A stretch of DNA of 34,951 nt from CAIKZJ01 sp964626015 (GTDB lineage: Bacteria > Bacteroidota > Ignavibacteria > Tepidaquicellales > Tepidaquicellaceae). The DNA lies in assembly GCA_964626015.1 (NCBI GenBank), contig CAZVCC010000036.1, forward strand, positions 1-34,951. The letters are read 5' to 3'. This document shows positions 26,418 to 34,951 of the stretch, one piece after another. A program made the position numbers and the translations under genes. A model generated the notes under the pieces. That model was not told where the DNA came from. It searched no databases and was given only the letters and a program-made list of their open reading frames with translations. Position 1 is the stretch's first letter; the number at the start of each line of letters is the position of its first letter.

Positions 26418-27440
26418 ATGAAAACAATATTAGTAACCGGCGGTGCCGGTTTTATAGGGAGCAATTACGTAAAATACTTACTTAAGCACTATGATTACAA
26501 AATAGTTAATTTTGACAAATTGACTTATGCCGGAAACCTTGAAAACCTAACCGATATAGAGGATGACAAGAGATACAAGTTTGTAAAAGGCGACATTTGC
26601 AGTTCTGAAGAAGTTGAGAAGGCATTAAGAGAAAACAAAGTTGATACGATAGTAAATTTTGCTGCTGAATCACATGTTGACAGGAGCATATTAGGTCCGA
26701 GAGAATTTATAGTTACGAATGTTATCGGTACACAGACGCTATTAGAGGCAGCAAGAAAGCTTGGAACAGAAAAATACTTACAGGTATCAACGGATGAGGT
26801 TTACGGTTCATTACCAGAGGACAAACCAGAAATTAAGTTTACGGAAAAGACTCCGCTAACTACAAACAGTCCATATTCAGCTTCAAAAGCATCGGCTGAC
26901 TTACTCGTGAATGCGTATTATCATACATTCAAGATGCCAGTTTTAACGACAAGATGTTCGAACAACTACGGACCATATCAGTTTCCAGAAAAGTTAATAC
27001 CGTTAATGATAGCAAAAGCAATTGACGGTGAAAAACTTCCCGTTTACGGAGACGGAAAGAATGTCCGTGACTGGTTGTACGTTGAAGACCACTGTTCGGC
27101 GATAACGGAAGTACTTCATAAGGGAAAGATTGGGGAGGTTTACAATATAGGAGGCAACAATGAGTGGTACAACATAGACATAGTGAAAATAATTCTGAAG
27201 ATACTCGGCAAAGGTGAAGACCAGATAACATACGTGAAGGACAGGCCCGGACATGACAGAAGGTATGCGATAGATTCGAGTAAGATTATGAGCGAGTTAG
27301 GATGGTCACCGAAATATCAGTTTAACGGGGGCATAGAAGAAACGATAAAATGGTATGTAGAGAATGAGAGCTGGTGGAGGAGAATAATGAAGGGAGAATA
27401 TTTAAGATATTTCGAGAATAACTACGCCAACAAGATGTGA
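26418..27440 (+). CDS. rfbB: RfbB, dTDP-glucose 4,6-dehydratase
   Basis: NAD-dependent extended SDR enzyme that turns dTDP-glucose into dTDP-4-keto-6-deoxyglucose, the route to dTDP-rhamnose and related surface sugars. It has the nucleotide-binding GGAGFIGSNYVKYLL near residue 7, the catalytic triplet Thr125-Asp126-Glu127 in STDEVYG, and YxxxK as Tyr153 to Lys157 in YSASK. RCSNNYGPYQFPEKLIPLMI and YGDGKNVRDWLYVEDH are signatures of this enzyme rather than of GalE. Length 340 is normal. No rfbA, rfbC or rfbD is nearby, so the rest of the pathway lies elsewhere. Confidence 0.94.
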   Translation: MKTILVTGGAGFIGSNYVKYLLKHYDYKIVNFDKLTYAGNLENLTDIEDDKRYKFVKGDICSSEEVEKALRENKVDTIVNFAAESHVDRSILGPREFIVTNVIGTQTLLEAARKLGTEKYLQVSTDEVYGSLPEDKPEIKFTEKTPLTTNSPYSASKASADLLVNAYYHTFKMPVLTTRCSNNYGPYQFPEKLIPLMIAKAIDGEKLPVYGDGKNVRDWLYVEDHCSAITEVLHKGKIGEVYNIGGNNEWYNIDIVKIILKILGKGEDQITYVKDRPGHDRRYAIDSSKIMSELGWSPKYQFNGGIEETIKWYVENESWWRRIMKGEYLRYFENNYANKM

Positions 27441-27446
27441 TTTAGG

Positions 27447-27478
27447 ATTGAAAAAATTTTATAAATGAATTAAATTTA
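27447..27478 (+). promoter_or_regulatory. Promoter of the gldA-type ABC operon
   Basis: ATTG (27447-27450), exactly 20 nt, then TAAATTTA (27471-27478) matches the Bacteroidota pattern TTG, 19-20 nt, TAnnTTTR. It lies just after the rfbB stop and about 20 nt before the gldA ATG, giving a very short leader. Confidence 0.45.
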
Positions 27479-27497
27479 AGGTTAATAAAATTCAAAT

Positions 27498-28439
27498 ATG
27501 TCAATTAAAGTAGAAAATTTAAGCAAGTATTACGGTCAACAACAGGCTGTAAAGAACATTTCGTTCGAGATAAAGTCGGGTGAGGTTGTCGGATTTCTGG
27601 GACCGAACGGTGCGGGAAAATCGACTACGATGAAAATGATAACAACATACTTAACACCAAACGAAGGTGCTATAAATGTTGACGGTATAGATACGAATGA
27701 AGATGCGCTGAGCGTGAGGAAGAAGATAGGATATCTACCTGAGCAGAATCCTTTGTACAACGACATGAATGTTATTGATTATCTTAATTATGCGGCAGAG
27801 CTGCAGTCGGTAAAAAAGGATGAAATACCAGAGGCAGTAAAAAAGATGGTTAAGCTTTGCGGACTTGAGGAAGTGAAGCACAAGGATATCGGCGAACTTT
27901 CGAAAGGATACAAGCAAAGAGTAGGGCTTGCACAAGCTATGATACACAATCCAGACGTTTTGCTGCTTGACGAGCCGACATCAGGTCTTGATCCGAATCA
28001 GATAATAGAAATAAGAAAACTTATTAAGGATTTAGGAAAGCACAAGACGCTTATGCTTTCAACGCATATACTTCAGGAAGTACAAGCGACATGCGACAGG
28101 GTTATAATTATTAATAACGGGGAGATTGTTGCGGACGGAACAACCGACTCATTGCAGAGGAGTTTTCAGGGACAGCTTGCAATAAAGTTGTATCTTAAGA
28201 AGGACCCGAGATTTGGTAAGGATAAAGTAGTGGCAGCGCTTGAGGGTATAAAGAATGTAGAGAAGGTAAGAGTGCTGGGAGATACGGATAAAATGTGGAT
28301 GATTGACCTGACGGCTTCGAAGGGAATTGATGTAAGAGAAGAAATTTTCAGAAAGATAGTATCGATGGACATGGTGCTGCTTGAGCTGCATCAAGAAGAG
28401 ACATCATTAGAAGACATATTCAGAAAATTAACAACATAA
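27498..28439 (+). CDS. gldA: GldA-like ABC transporter ATP-binding protein
   Basis: Cytoplasmic ATPase subunit of a GldA/GldF/GldG-type ABC system. Walker A is GPNGAGKST (35-43), the ABC signature LSKGYKQR (134-141), Walker B VLLLDE (154-159), then PTSGLDP and the switch His in STHIL. A C-terminal extension (about 215-313) is typical of GldA and similar exporters. In Flavobacterium the GldAFG system is needed for gliding; homologues occur in many non-gliding bacteria, so motility cannot be inferred. The permease gene starts 6 nt downstream. Confidence 0.88.
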   Translation: MSIKVENLSKYYGQQQAVKNISFEIKSGEVVGFLGPNGAGKSTTMKMITTYLTPNEGAINVDGIDTNEDALSVRKKIGYLPEQNPLYNDMNVIDYLNYAAELQSVKKDEIPEAVKKMVKLCGLEEVKHKDIGELSKGYKQRVGLAQAMIHNPDVLLLDEPTSGLDPNQIIEIRKLIKDLGKHKTLMLSTHILQEVQATCDRVIIINNGEIVADGTTDSLQRSFQGQLAIKLYLKKDPRFGKDKVVAALEGIKNVEKVRVLGDTDKMWMIDLTASKGIDVREEIFRKIVSMDMVLLELHQEETSLEDIFRKLTT

Positions 28440-28445
28440 ATAATA

Positions 28446-29153
28446 ATGAATAACAGTATAACAATTTTTAAAAAGGAATTAAAATCGTATTTCACATCAC
28501 CAGTAGCATACATTATAATGGTGGTATTCCTGATAATAACGGGATGGTTCTTTACGAGCGGGTTATTCGTGGGCGGAATCGTGACGATGCGAAGCGTATT
28601 TGACATAATACCTTTCATATTGCTTTTTTTCATACCAGCAATATCAATGAGAACATTTTCGGAGGAGAAGAAATCAGGTACGATAGAGTTATTGCTAACA
28701 AAACCGCTGTCTGATTTTGACATAGTACTCGGCAAGTTTCTATCGACACTGACACTGGCAACTCTGACACTCTTACCGACATTGGTTTACGTAATCAGCT
28801 TAAAATTTCTCGGACCGTTAGATTTAGGACCGATAATCAGTGCTTACTTAGGATTAATACTGATGTCCGGAATATACATAGGGGTTGGAATATTTGCATC
28901 ATCCCTTACCGAGAATCAGGTAGTAGCGTTTATTATAAGCTTTCTGATAATATTTATTTTATTCATGCTGAATAAAATTCTGATGTTTCTGCCATCACCG
29001 TTAGTATCGACACTTGAGTACATAAGCAGCGATTATCATTTTGGGAGCATATCAAGAGGGGTTATAGATACAAAGGACATCATATATTATTTCAGTGGAA
29101 TAATAATCTTATTATTACTTACAAAAACGTCATTAGAAAGCCGTAAATGGTAA
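28446..29153 (+). CDS. gldF: GldF-like ABC transporter permease
   Basis: Membrane subunit of the same ABC system. The 235 residues form about six hydrophobic helices, with the ABC2-type motif SMRTFSEEKKSGTIELLLTK between helices 2 and 3, characteristic of GldF and other ABC-2 permeases. Length agrees with GldF. It lies 6 nt after gldA and 19 nt before gldG. The transported substrate is unknown. Confidence 0.88.
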   Translation: MNNSITIFKKELKSYFTSPVAYIIMVVFLIITGWFFTSGLFVGGIVTMRSVFDIIPFILLFFIPAISMRTFSEEKKSGTIELLLTKPLSDFDIVLGKFLSTLTLATLTLLPTLVYVISLKFLGPLDLGPIISAYLGLILMSGIYIGVGIFASSLTENQVVAFIISFLIIFILFMLNKILMFLPSPLVSTLEYISSDYHFGSISRGVIDTKDIIYYFSGIIILLLLTKTSLESRKW

Positions 29154-29172
29154 TTAAAATTTTAAATCAGAA

Positions 29173-30786
29173 ATGAACAGAAAAGACTTAAAGAAAGATA
29201 CATTAATAAAATTAGCGATAATAATAGGAATTATTATTGCAGTAAATATAATTGCGAGCAGAATATTTACGAGGGTTGACCTGACGAAGAATAAATCGTA
29301 CACGCTTTCACCAGTAAGCAAAGAGATAGTCGGAAACCTACAAGATCAGATAGTGATAAAGGCATTCTTCAGCGACAACCTGCCAGCACCGTACAATACG
29401 TTAAGAAGGCAGGTACAGGATATACTGAGTGATTACAAATCTTATTCAAATGGAAATCTGAATTTTGAGATATACAATCCTACGGGTGAGGAAGGTGGTG
29501 ACGAAGGACAGAAGGAAGCCCAAAAATACGGGATACAACCTGTTCAGATTCAGGTAATTGACAATGACAAGCTTGAAGTAAAGAATACATACCTCGGGAT
29601 GGCGATACTTTATCAGGGAAAGCAGGAATTGCTTCCTGTAATACAGTCAACGGCAAATCTTGAGTATGATTTAACGAGTACGATAAAGAAATTATCAACA
29701 GAAAAGAAAAAGAAGGTAGGATTTCTGGCGGGCAACGGCGAGTATGATTATACAAAGTTTCCGAATATCAACAACATACTTTCGGCACAATATGAGTTAT
29801 CGAAAATCGACCTGAACAGCACACGTAATATTCCATCAGACCTGACTACATTAGTTGTAATGGGACCGAAGGGCGAAATTCCCGAATGGCAGAAGTTTTT
29901 AATAGACCAGTACATAATGCAAGGGGGTAATGTCGCGTTTTTGCTTAACAAGGTTGTACCAAACTTTCAGCAGCAGATAGTAATCGGTGATATAGTAAAG
30001 ACAAATCTTGACGATATGTTAGCGAGTTACGGTATAGTTTTAAATAACGATTTAGTAAGGGACGCACAATGTTCGCAAGTACAGGTACAATCTCAGATAG
30101 GAATACCTATATCGATAAATTATCCTTACTTCCCGAATGTATCGAATATAAACCAGGAAATATCAGCGTTCAAAAATATAAAATCGGTTATTTTATCATT
30201 TGTAAGTTCAGTTGACCTTAATGCTGCAGAAGGTAAAGGTTTGAAGGTAACCCCGCTTCTGACTACATCAGACAAATCGGGTAAGGCAGAAGGATTTTTC
30301 ATTTTGAACGTAGAACAATTTCAGAATTTAACAAAGAATGCATTTGATTCTTTATTCAATTCAAGGCCAATGGTTGTATCAGCGGTTTATGAGGGAAACT
30401 TCAGCAGTTTTTATAACGGCAAACCTATTCCGAAAGACACAGCACAAGGGGTAAAGGAATTTCAGGGAACACAATTAAGTGCGTCTCAGAAGCCTTCAAA
30501 AGTATTACTTGTCGGAGATGCAGAATTCGGCAACGAAGAGCAGAGACCACCGAAAGACAACATTACATTCTTTGTAAACATGATTGATTATCTTTCAGAC
30601 GATGAAGGATTAACCCAGATACGCAGCAAGGATGCATCAGAAGCACCTATTGAAGAGACATCAGACTCAACAAAGAAATTCATAAAGTACTTTAATTTAA
30701 TATTCCCGCCATTGTCAGTATTAGTTGTCGGGTTTTATGTCTGGAACAGAAGAAAGAACAAAAAGAAATTATTACAATCAAAGTAA
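29173..30786 (+). CDS. gldG: GldG-like ABC-system accessory protein
   Basis: A 537-residue membrane protein with one N-terminal helix (about 11-30), a large extracytoplasmic part and a C-terminal helix (about 508-525) followed by a basic tail. After the first helix comes RVDLTKNKSYTLSPVSKEIV, the typical opening of GldG/ABC-auxiliary proteins, then KAFFSDNLPAPYNTLRRQVQDIL and a domain of the type also seen in IFT52/GldG proteins (VGFLAGNGEYD; LLVGDAEFGN). It completes the gldA-gldF-gldG order; a DUF4340 gene starts 6 nt later. Confidence 0.87.
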   Translation: MNRKDLKKDTLIKLAIIIGIIIAVNIIASRIFTRVDLTKNKSYTLSPVSKEIVGNLQDQIVIKAFFSDNLPAPYNTLRRQVQDILSDYKSYSNGNLNFEIYNPTGEEGGDEGQKEAQKYGIQPVQIQVIDNDKLEVKNTYLGMAILYQGKQELLPVIQSTANLEYDLTSTIKKLSTEKKKKVGFLAGNGEYDYTKFPNINNILSAQYELSKIDLNSTRNIPSDLTTLVVMGPKGEIPEWQKFLIDQYIMQGGNVAFLLNKVVPNFQQQIVIGDIVKTNLDDMLASYGIVLNNDLVRDAQCSQVQVQSQIGIPISINYPYFPNVSNINQEISAFKNIKSVILSFVSSVDLNAAEGKGLKVTPLLTTSDKSGKAEGFFILNVEQFQNLTKNAFDSLFNSRPMVVSAVYEGNFSSFYNGKPIPKDTAQGVKEFQGTQLSASQKPSKVLLVGDAEFGNEEQRPPKDNITFFVNMIDYLSDDEGLTQIRSKDASEAPIEETSDSTKKFIKYFNLIFPPLSVLVVGFYVWNRRKNKKKLLQSK

Positions 30787-30792
30787 ACAATT

Positions 30793-31713
30793 ATGAAGAA
30801 TAAAAACATTTATATATTAGGAGCAGTACTAATAGTACTTGCTTTCATATCATATTTAGTTATGCGTGATACTTCCGGTGAGAAAAAGACCCAGAAACTA
30901 TCAGAAAAACTGTTTGCAGCCGATTCACTTTCAATAGACAAATTAGAAATTGAAAGAAACGGTAAGAAAGTTATAATGGAGAAGAAAGCAGGGTTATGGA
31001 ATGTAACTTTTCCAGTACTGTATGCTGCAAATCAGCAATTTGTCGGCAGCGCATTATCGAATCTGAAGAGCTACAAGTTATCGAGCATAGTATCAGCAAA
31101 TCCGGGCAACAAGGACTTTTACGGGTTTAACGATACAAATTACACCAAGGTCTCCGTTTATCAGGGCGGTTCACTTGCGGGAATTATCCTTGTCGGGAAT
31201 GCAGCCCCCGGAGCGGCACAGACATACTTGAAGAAACCTGATGGAAACGAAGTATATCTTGCTAATGAATTTTTGTTCAACAATTTCGTGAAGTTAGATT
31301 TTGCAGAATGGAGAGATAAAGCAGTAATATCAATACCTGTTGGTTCGATAAAGTCGATTGATTTTGATTCGGGAACTGAGAAGTACACAGTAACAAAAGA
31401 CACAACTATGAAATTTTATGTTGGTAACGATACTGTTTCAACGGCAGTATTCGACGGGATAACAGCAATGTTAACGAATTTTACGACGCAGAATTTCAAG
31501 GATACGACATTAGCTGAGGATGAGAAAGCAAATTATTCGGCGAGGGTAAGCTGGTCGAGGGATACAGAATTCAAGTTTTTCAGGTACGGTGATGAAGAGT
31601 CAAAGAAATATTTGATGAAGGTATCCGGAGTTGACCAGGTTTTTGAAGTAGATGAGAATTTTGTAAAGGGCTTTATTAAATCACGTGACGAAGTTTTAGG
31701 TAAAAAGAAGTAA
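30793..31713 (+). CDS. DUF4340 family membrane-anchored protein
   Basis: A 306-residue protein with a single N-terminal transmembrane segment (about 4-22) and an extracytoplasmic region containing two repeats of a beta-rich module: SIDKLEIERNGKKVIMEKKAGLWNV near 45-75 and SIKSIDFDSGTEKYTVTKD near 190-215. This matches DUF4340, which often follows gldG-like genes. It lies 6 nt behind gldG, so it is probably a fourth component of the same system. Biochemical function is unknown. Confidence 0.8.
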   Translation: MKNKNIYILGAVLIVLAFISYLVMRDTSGEKKTQKLSEKLFAADSLSIDKLEIERNGKKVIMEKKAGLWNVTFPVLYAANQQFVGSALSNLKSYKLSSIVSANPGNKDFYGFNDTNYTKVSVYQGGSLAGIILVGNAAPGAAQTYLKKPDGNEVYLANEFLFNNFVKLDFAEWRDKAVISIPVGSIKSIDFDSGTEKYTVTKDTTMKFYVGNDTVSTAVFDGITAMLTNFTTQNFKDTTLAEDEKANYSARVSWSRDTEFKFFRYGDEESKKYLMKVSGVDQVFEVDENFVKGFIKSRDEVLGKKK

Positions 31714-31788
31714 AAAATATGAGATTTTAAGTTGACTTGTATTTTGAGGTTAATTTTAATTATTTATATGAATGGAAAAGTTTAAATC

Positions 31789-32487
31789 ATGCTATATTTG
31801 ATACTATTAATATTGTCGAGTTATCTTGTAGGGGCAATACCATTTGCTTTGATAATTGGGTTAGTATTCAAAGGAAAGGACATACGAAAATTAGGAAGCG
31901 GAAATCTTGGTTCGACTAACGCATTCAGAACTCTTGGAATTCCTTACGGAATATTAGTTCAGATGCTTGACATCGGCAAGGGTTTATTTGTTGTAATGGT
32001 ACTTGCAAACCTTATGTATGATAATTTGCCTTTCAGCAACATAACTCCATTTGACGACCTTACGCTTGTAAAGATTATCGCAGGAGTATCAGCAGTGTTA
32101 GGACATACTTTCTCAATATTTGCGGGATTTAAGGGAGGTAAAGGAATAAACACAGCTTTAGGAATGCTTATATCTTTATCACCAATTGAAGCCTCAGTAA
32201 GTGCAGGCTTTTTCATACTGATACTTTTATCATCGGGATATGTTTCCTTAGGTTCAATAATAGCATCGTTTGTGTTTCCGATGACGATGTTTATAAGAGA
32301 AAATATATTTAATGTTGAAATATACGGATATAAAACACTTATATTTTTCAGTATAGCAGTTTCGATATTCTTAATCTATAATCACAGGGCAAATATAAAA
32401 AGGCTTTTGTACGGAAATGAAAGCAGATTTGATAAACTATGGAAGATAAGAATATTTGATATTAAAGCTCCATTAAAAAAGAGATAA
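31789..32487 (+). CDS. plsY: PlsY, glycerol-3-phosphate acyltransferase
   Basis: Membrane enzyme that uses acyl-phosphate to acylate glycerol-3-phosphate, the first step of phospholipid synthesis. Its three conserved loops are seen: GSGNLGSTNAFRTLG (about 36-50), GHTFSIFAGFKGGKGINTALG (about 105-125) and the C-terminal NHRANIKRLLYGNESRF. About five transmembrane helices; 232 residues, slightly longer than usual because of a basic C-terminal tail. gpsA begins 3 nt after its stop, so substrate supply and use are co-expressed. Confidence 0.93.
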   Translation: MLYLILLILSSYLVGAIPFALIIGLVFKGKDIRKLGSGNLGSTNAFRTLGIPYGILVQMLDIGKGLFVVMVLANLMYDNLPFSNITPFDDLTLVKIIAGVSAVLGHTFSIFAGFKGGKGINTALGMLISLSPIEASVSAGFFILILLSSGYVSLGSIIASFVFPMTMFIRENIFNVEIYGYKTLIFFSIAVSIFLIYNHRANIKRLLYGNESRFDKLWKIRIFDIKAPLKKR

Positions 32488-32490
32488 CTA

Positions 32491-33510
32491 TTGAAAGCAG
32501 CAGTATTTGGCGCAGGCGGGTGGGGCACAACACTCGCCATTTTATTATCGAAGAATGGCTGCAAGACCACTCTGTGGGAGTATAATGAGGATTATGCTGA
32601 AACCCTGAATGAATACAGAGAGAACTTTTATTATCTGCCCAAAGTTAAAATTCCACGCAATATAAAAATCACTAATAACGCGGAAGAAACATTTCTTGAG
32701 AATGAAATACTTCTTTTTGTGGTACCAACACAATATATCAGAAACAGTTTTAAAGATTATAAAGGATTTGATTTAAGGGACAAGATTATCATAAGTGCAT
32801 CGAAGGGAATTGAGAACGGAACATATTTTCTTGTGTCGGATATTTTATCAGATTTATTCAGAGTCAGAAAGAGCAAGCTTTCGTGTCTTTCAGGTCCATC
32901 ACATGCCGAGGAGGTTTCAAGAAGAATACCGACAACGGTGACATGTGCAGCAAATGACATAAAACTTGCAAAACAAATATCAGGAATTTTTTCGAATGAT
33001 TATTTCAGAGTTTATTCAAATAATGATTTAGTGGGCACTGAGCTCGCGGGAGCATTAAAGAACGTAATTGCAATAGCTGCCGGAATATCAGACGGAGCAG
33101 GATTTGGCGACAACACAAAGGCAGCATTAATGACAAGAGGGATGAGGGAGATAATGCGGCTTGGTACTCTTCTGGGGGCTAAGAAAGAGACCTTTTTTGG
33201 TCTTTCAGGAATTGGGGATTTAATAGTAACGTGTTCCTCCAAACACTCAAGAAACAGGTTCGTCGGGGAAAGGATAGGCAAAGGAGAAAAACTAATTTCA
33301 ATTCTTAAAGAAATGAAGATGGTAGCAGAAGGAGTTTCGACTACAAAATCGGCTTATGAACTTTCGAGAAAATTCAAGATAGAGCTTCCCATCACGCACA
33401 AAGTTTATGATGTTCTTTTCAGGAATCTAACTGCACACAAAGCGATGCTTGACCTTATGAAAAGAAAGCTAAAGACAGAATCTGAAAACAAGGATTACGG
33501 ACTAATCTAA
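32491..33510 (+). CDS. gpsA: GpsA, NAD(P)-dependent glycerol-3-phosphate dehydrogenase
   Basis: Cytoplasmic enzyme that reduces dihydroxyacetone phosphate to sn-glycerol-3-phosphate, the substrate of PlsY. The Rossmann motif GAGGWGTTLA (6-15) opens the protein; SGPSHAEEVSRRIPT, ELAGALKNVIAIAAGISDG (with the catalytic Lys) and GLSGIGDLIVTC follow. Length 339 is normal. The start is TTG at 32491, which sits directly before the nucleotide-binding motif and 3 nt after plsY. Its stop is 6 nt from the stop of the convergent HsmA gene. Confidence 0.95.
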   Translation: MKAAVFGAGGWGTTLAILLSKNGCKTTLWEYNEDYAETLNEYRENFYYLPKVKIPRNIKITNNAEETFLENEILLFVVPTQYIRNSFKDYKGFDLRDKIIISASKGIENGTYFLVSDILSDLFRVRKSKLSCLSGPSHAEEVSRRIPTTVTCAANDIKLAKQISGIFSNDYFRVYSNNDLVGTELAGALKNVIAIAAGISDGAGFGDNTKAALMTRGMREIMRLGTLLGAKKETFFGLSGIGDLIVTCSSKHSRNRFVGERIGKGEKLISILKEMKMVAEGVSTTKSAYELSRKFKIELPITHKVYDVLFRNLTAHKAMLDLMKRKLKTESENKDYGLI

Positions 33511-33519
33511 AATAGATTA
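33503..33519. terminator. Small palindrome spanning two convergent stop codons
   Basis: TAATCTA and TAGATTA form a 7-bp stem around an AAA loop. The stem contains both the gpsA stop (33508-33510) and the stop of the gene on the other strand (33517-33519). It may be a weak bidirectional terminator, but it is AT-rich and lacks a clear T-tract. Confidence 0.3.
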
Positions 33520-33897
33520 TTTATTCATACCAAGATACATTCCACCTAAGTATGGTATCAACCATACAAACCATACAACGATTGAATATTTGTGAAATTT
33601 TAAGCGAGCAATTTCATTACCATTAGTAACGATGTAAGAAGCCCAAACAGCATGCATCAGCATCAACCATAAGGCAATCTGTCCTGTGAAAGTATGTGAT
33701 TCCGTAATATCGAAAGGATTTGTAGCGAGCAAATGCATAGCATAAGTACCGAGCAAATCGAATATAAATCCGAGCCAGAAAAATACAACGTGCCATTTTT
33801 TTAGATATCTGATGATTCTTTCCGCCCATATTCCGATTGAATAGAAAATGAGAGCAAGAGTTATTAGAACTGCAGACATCAAGATTGAGATAGTCAT
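33517..33897 (-). CDS. HsmA family (TIGR03987-like) integral membrane protein
   Basis: A 126-residue protein with four predicted helices: MTISILMSAVLITLALIFYSIG, WHVVFFWLGFIFDLLGTYAM, IALWLMLMHAVWASYIV and YSIVVWFVWLIPYLGGMYLG. The run YSIGIWAER, LKKWHVVFFWLGFIFDLLGT, LMLMHAVWA and FHKYSIVVWFVWLIPY matches what I recall of the HsmA/TIGR03987 family. Function is unknown. It is the only clear gene on the minus strand in this window, convergent with gpsA. Confidence 0.75.
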   Translation of the reverse strand: MTISILMSAVLITLALIFYSIGIWAERIIRYLKKWHVVFFWLGFIFDLLGTYAMHLLATNPFDITESHTFTGQIALWLMLMHAVWASYIVTNGNEIARLKFHKYSIVVWFVWLIPYLGGMYLGMNK

Positions 33898-34168
33898 TGT
33901 ACAAAATTAATCAAAGTAACATTAATAAAAAAGATTACTTAAAATAATTTTATTTAATGTTAAACATCAATAAAGAAACTGAAGAATAAAAAGTATGAAA
34001 TCAGAAAAAGAAACCCTAAACTATTTCGCATTTTAAGTTTCGAAAAGATAAAAATATAGAAGAAGAATTATTTTACCACACATGTTTAAAAAATCAGAAA
34101 GAGTGTTTACTTTTTCGGAATGATGTTGATTTACTAAAGATTGTTCGGAAATTTGATGTAATAATAAA
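33898..34168. other. AT-rich intergenic region before the rRNA promoters
   Basis: No gene is recognisable here. The stretch is very AT-rich and must hold the promoter of the divergent minus-strand gene; CAAAATTA at 33902-33909 would read TAATTTTG on that strand but lies so close to the ATG that the transcript would be nearly leaderless. Confidence 0.4.
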
Positions 34169-34199
34169 TTGACAATTATTTAAAAATTACTTATTTTTA
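34169..34199 (+). promoter_or_regulatory. rRNA operon promoter P1 (upstream)
   Basis: TTG (34169-34171, in TTGAC), 20 nt, then TATTTTTA (34192-34199). It fits the Bacteroidota pattern at all but the last base and repeats the architecture of the promoter 93 nt downstream. Confidence 0.5.
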
Positions 34200-34260
34200 C
34201 AGATAAGTCAAATATCTTCAAAGAAATAATTTAACTTAATTAAAAAATCTAAATTAGTAT

Positions 34261-34292
34261 CTTGACTTTTTAATTTAAAGTGTATATCTTTG
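34261..34292 (+). promoter_or_regulatory. rRNA operon promoter P2 (downstream)
   Basis: CTTG (34261-34264, in CTTGAC), 20 nt, then TATCTTTG (34285-34292) is a full match to TAnnTTTG. It lies about 115 nt before the mature 16S end, which is a usual distance for a ribosomal RNA leader. Confidence 0.7.
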
Positions 34293-34315
34293 TGGATACC
34301 TAAAAAGTATAACAC

Positions 34316-34330
34316 GTTCTTTAAAATAAT
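34316..34330 (+). promoter_or_regulatory. boxA-like antitermination element in the rRNA leader
   Basis: GTTCTTTAAAATAAT resembles the boxA element (E. coli TGCTCTTTAACA) bound by NusB/S10 in rRNA leaders. It lies between promoter P2 and the 16S gene. Match and position only. Confidence 0.4.
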
Positions 34331-34406
34331 CGAGCCCATTAATAACACAAGAGTAAACAAAATGTGCGATTAGGATTAAACGAATAGGAAATCATAAGTT
34401 TGATTT

Positions 34407-34951
<545 letters not shown>

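Noticed and set aside
31737..31919. 60-codon + frame overlapping the start of plsY in another phase
   Set aside because: The plsY frame carries all family motifs and this one only reads across them; no independent evidence for it.
33623..33904. Second minus-strand frame of 93 codons within the HsmA-family gene
   Set aside because: The overlapping frame at 33517-33897 has four clean membrane helices and family-like motifs; this one has a scattered Cys/Arg/Tyr-rich composition.

Overview
This window looks like a contig from an uncultured, AT-rich member of the FCB superphylum (Bacteroidota/Chlorobiota/Ignavibacteriota side). The evidence is promoter elements of the Bacteroidota type (TTTG or TTG, 19-20 nt, TAnnTTTR), few Shine-Dalgarno sequences, S46 dipeptidyl-peptidases, GldA/GldF/GldG homologues, a TonB receptor with a carboxypeptidase-like N-terminal domain, and the 5' end of a 16S rRNA gene. 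Placement near Ignavibacteria/Kapabacteria is inference. The PASTA-bearing FtsI and the DNPR-type MurE indicate a Gram-negative cell with meso-diaminopimelate peptidoglycan.

Region 1 (about 249-16901) is a long division and cell wall (dcw) cluster on the + strand: mraZ, rsmH, ftsL, ftsI, murE, murF, mraY, murD, ftsW, murG, a small membrane protein of unknown function, murC, ftsQ, ftsA, ftsZ. From rsmH to ftsQ all eleven junctions are stop/start overlaps of 1 or 4 nt. A promoter and a three-repeat MraZ box precede mraZ, and a rho-independent terminator follows ftsZ. murB and ddl are absent from the cluster. Together these genes make lipid II (MurC-F, MraY, MurG) and build the septal machine (FtsZ, FtsA, FtsQ, FtsL, FtsW, FtsI).

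Region 2 (17064-22730) is an apparent operon of two tandem S46 dipeptidyl-peptidases, one lacking about 116 residues of its helical domain, and a MetH-like protein that has only the homocysteine and pterin modules. A 563-nt gene-free stretch follows.

Region 3 (23315-27440) holds a TonB-dependent receptor, a small beta-barrel-like outer membrane protein and dTDP-glucose 4,6-dehydratase (rfbB).

Region 4 (27447-31713) has its own promoter and encodes a GldA/GldF/GldG-type ABC system plus a DUF4340 protein. It is followed by the phospholipid genes plsY and gpsA and a convergent HsmA-family membrane protein.

Region 5 (about 34169-34951) is the start of an rRNA operon: two tandem promoters, a boxA-like leader element and the first ~545 nt of 16S rRNA, cut by the window end.

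No CRISPR array, transposase, prophage or tRNA gene was seen. The best candidates for new biology are the unknown membrane protein between murG and murC, the doubled C-terminal peptide motif in FtsZ, and the S46/S46/partial-MetH operon.
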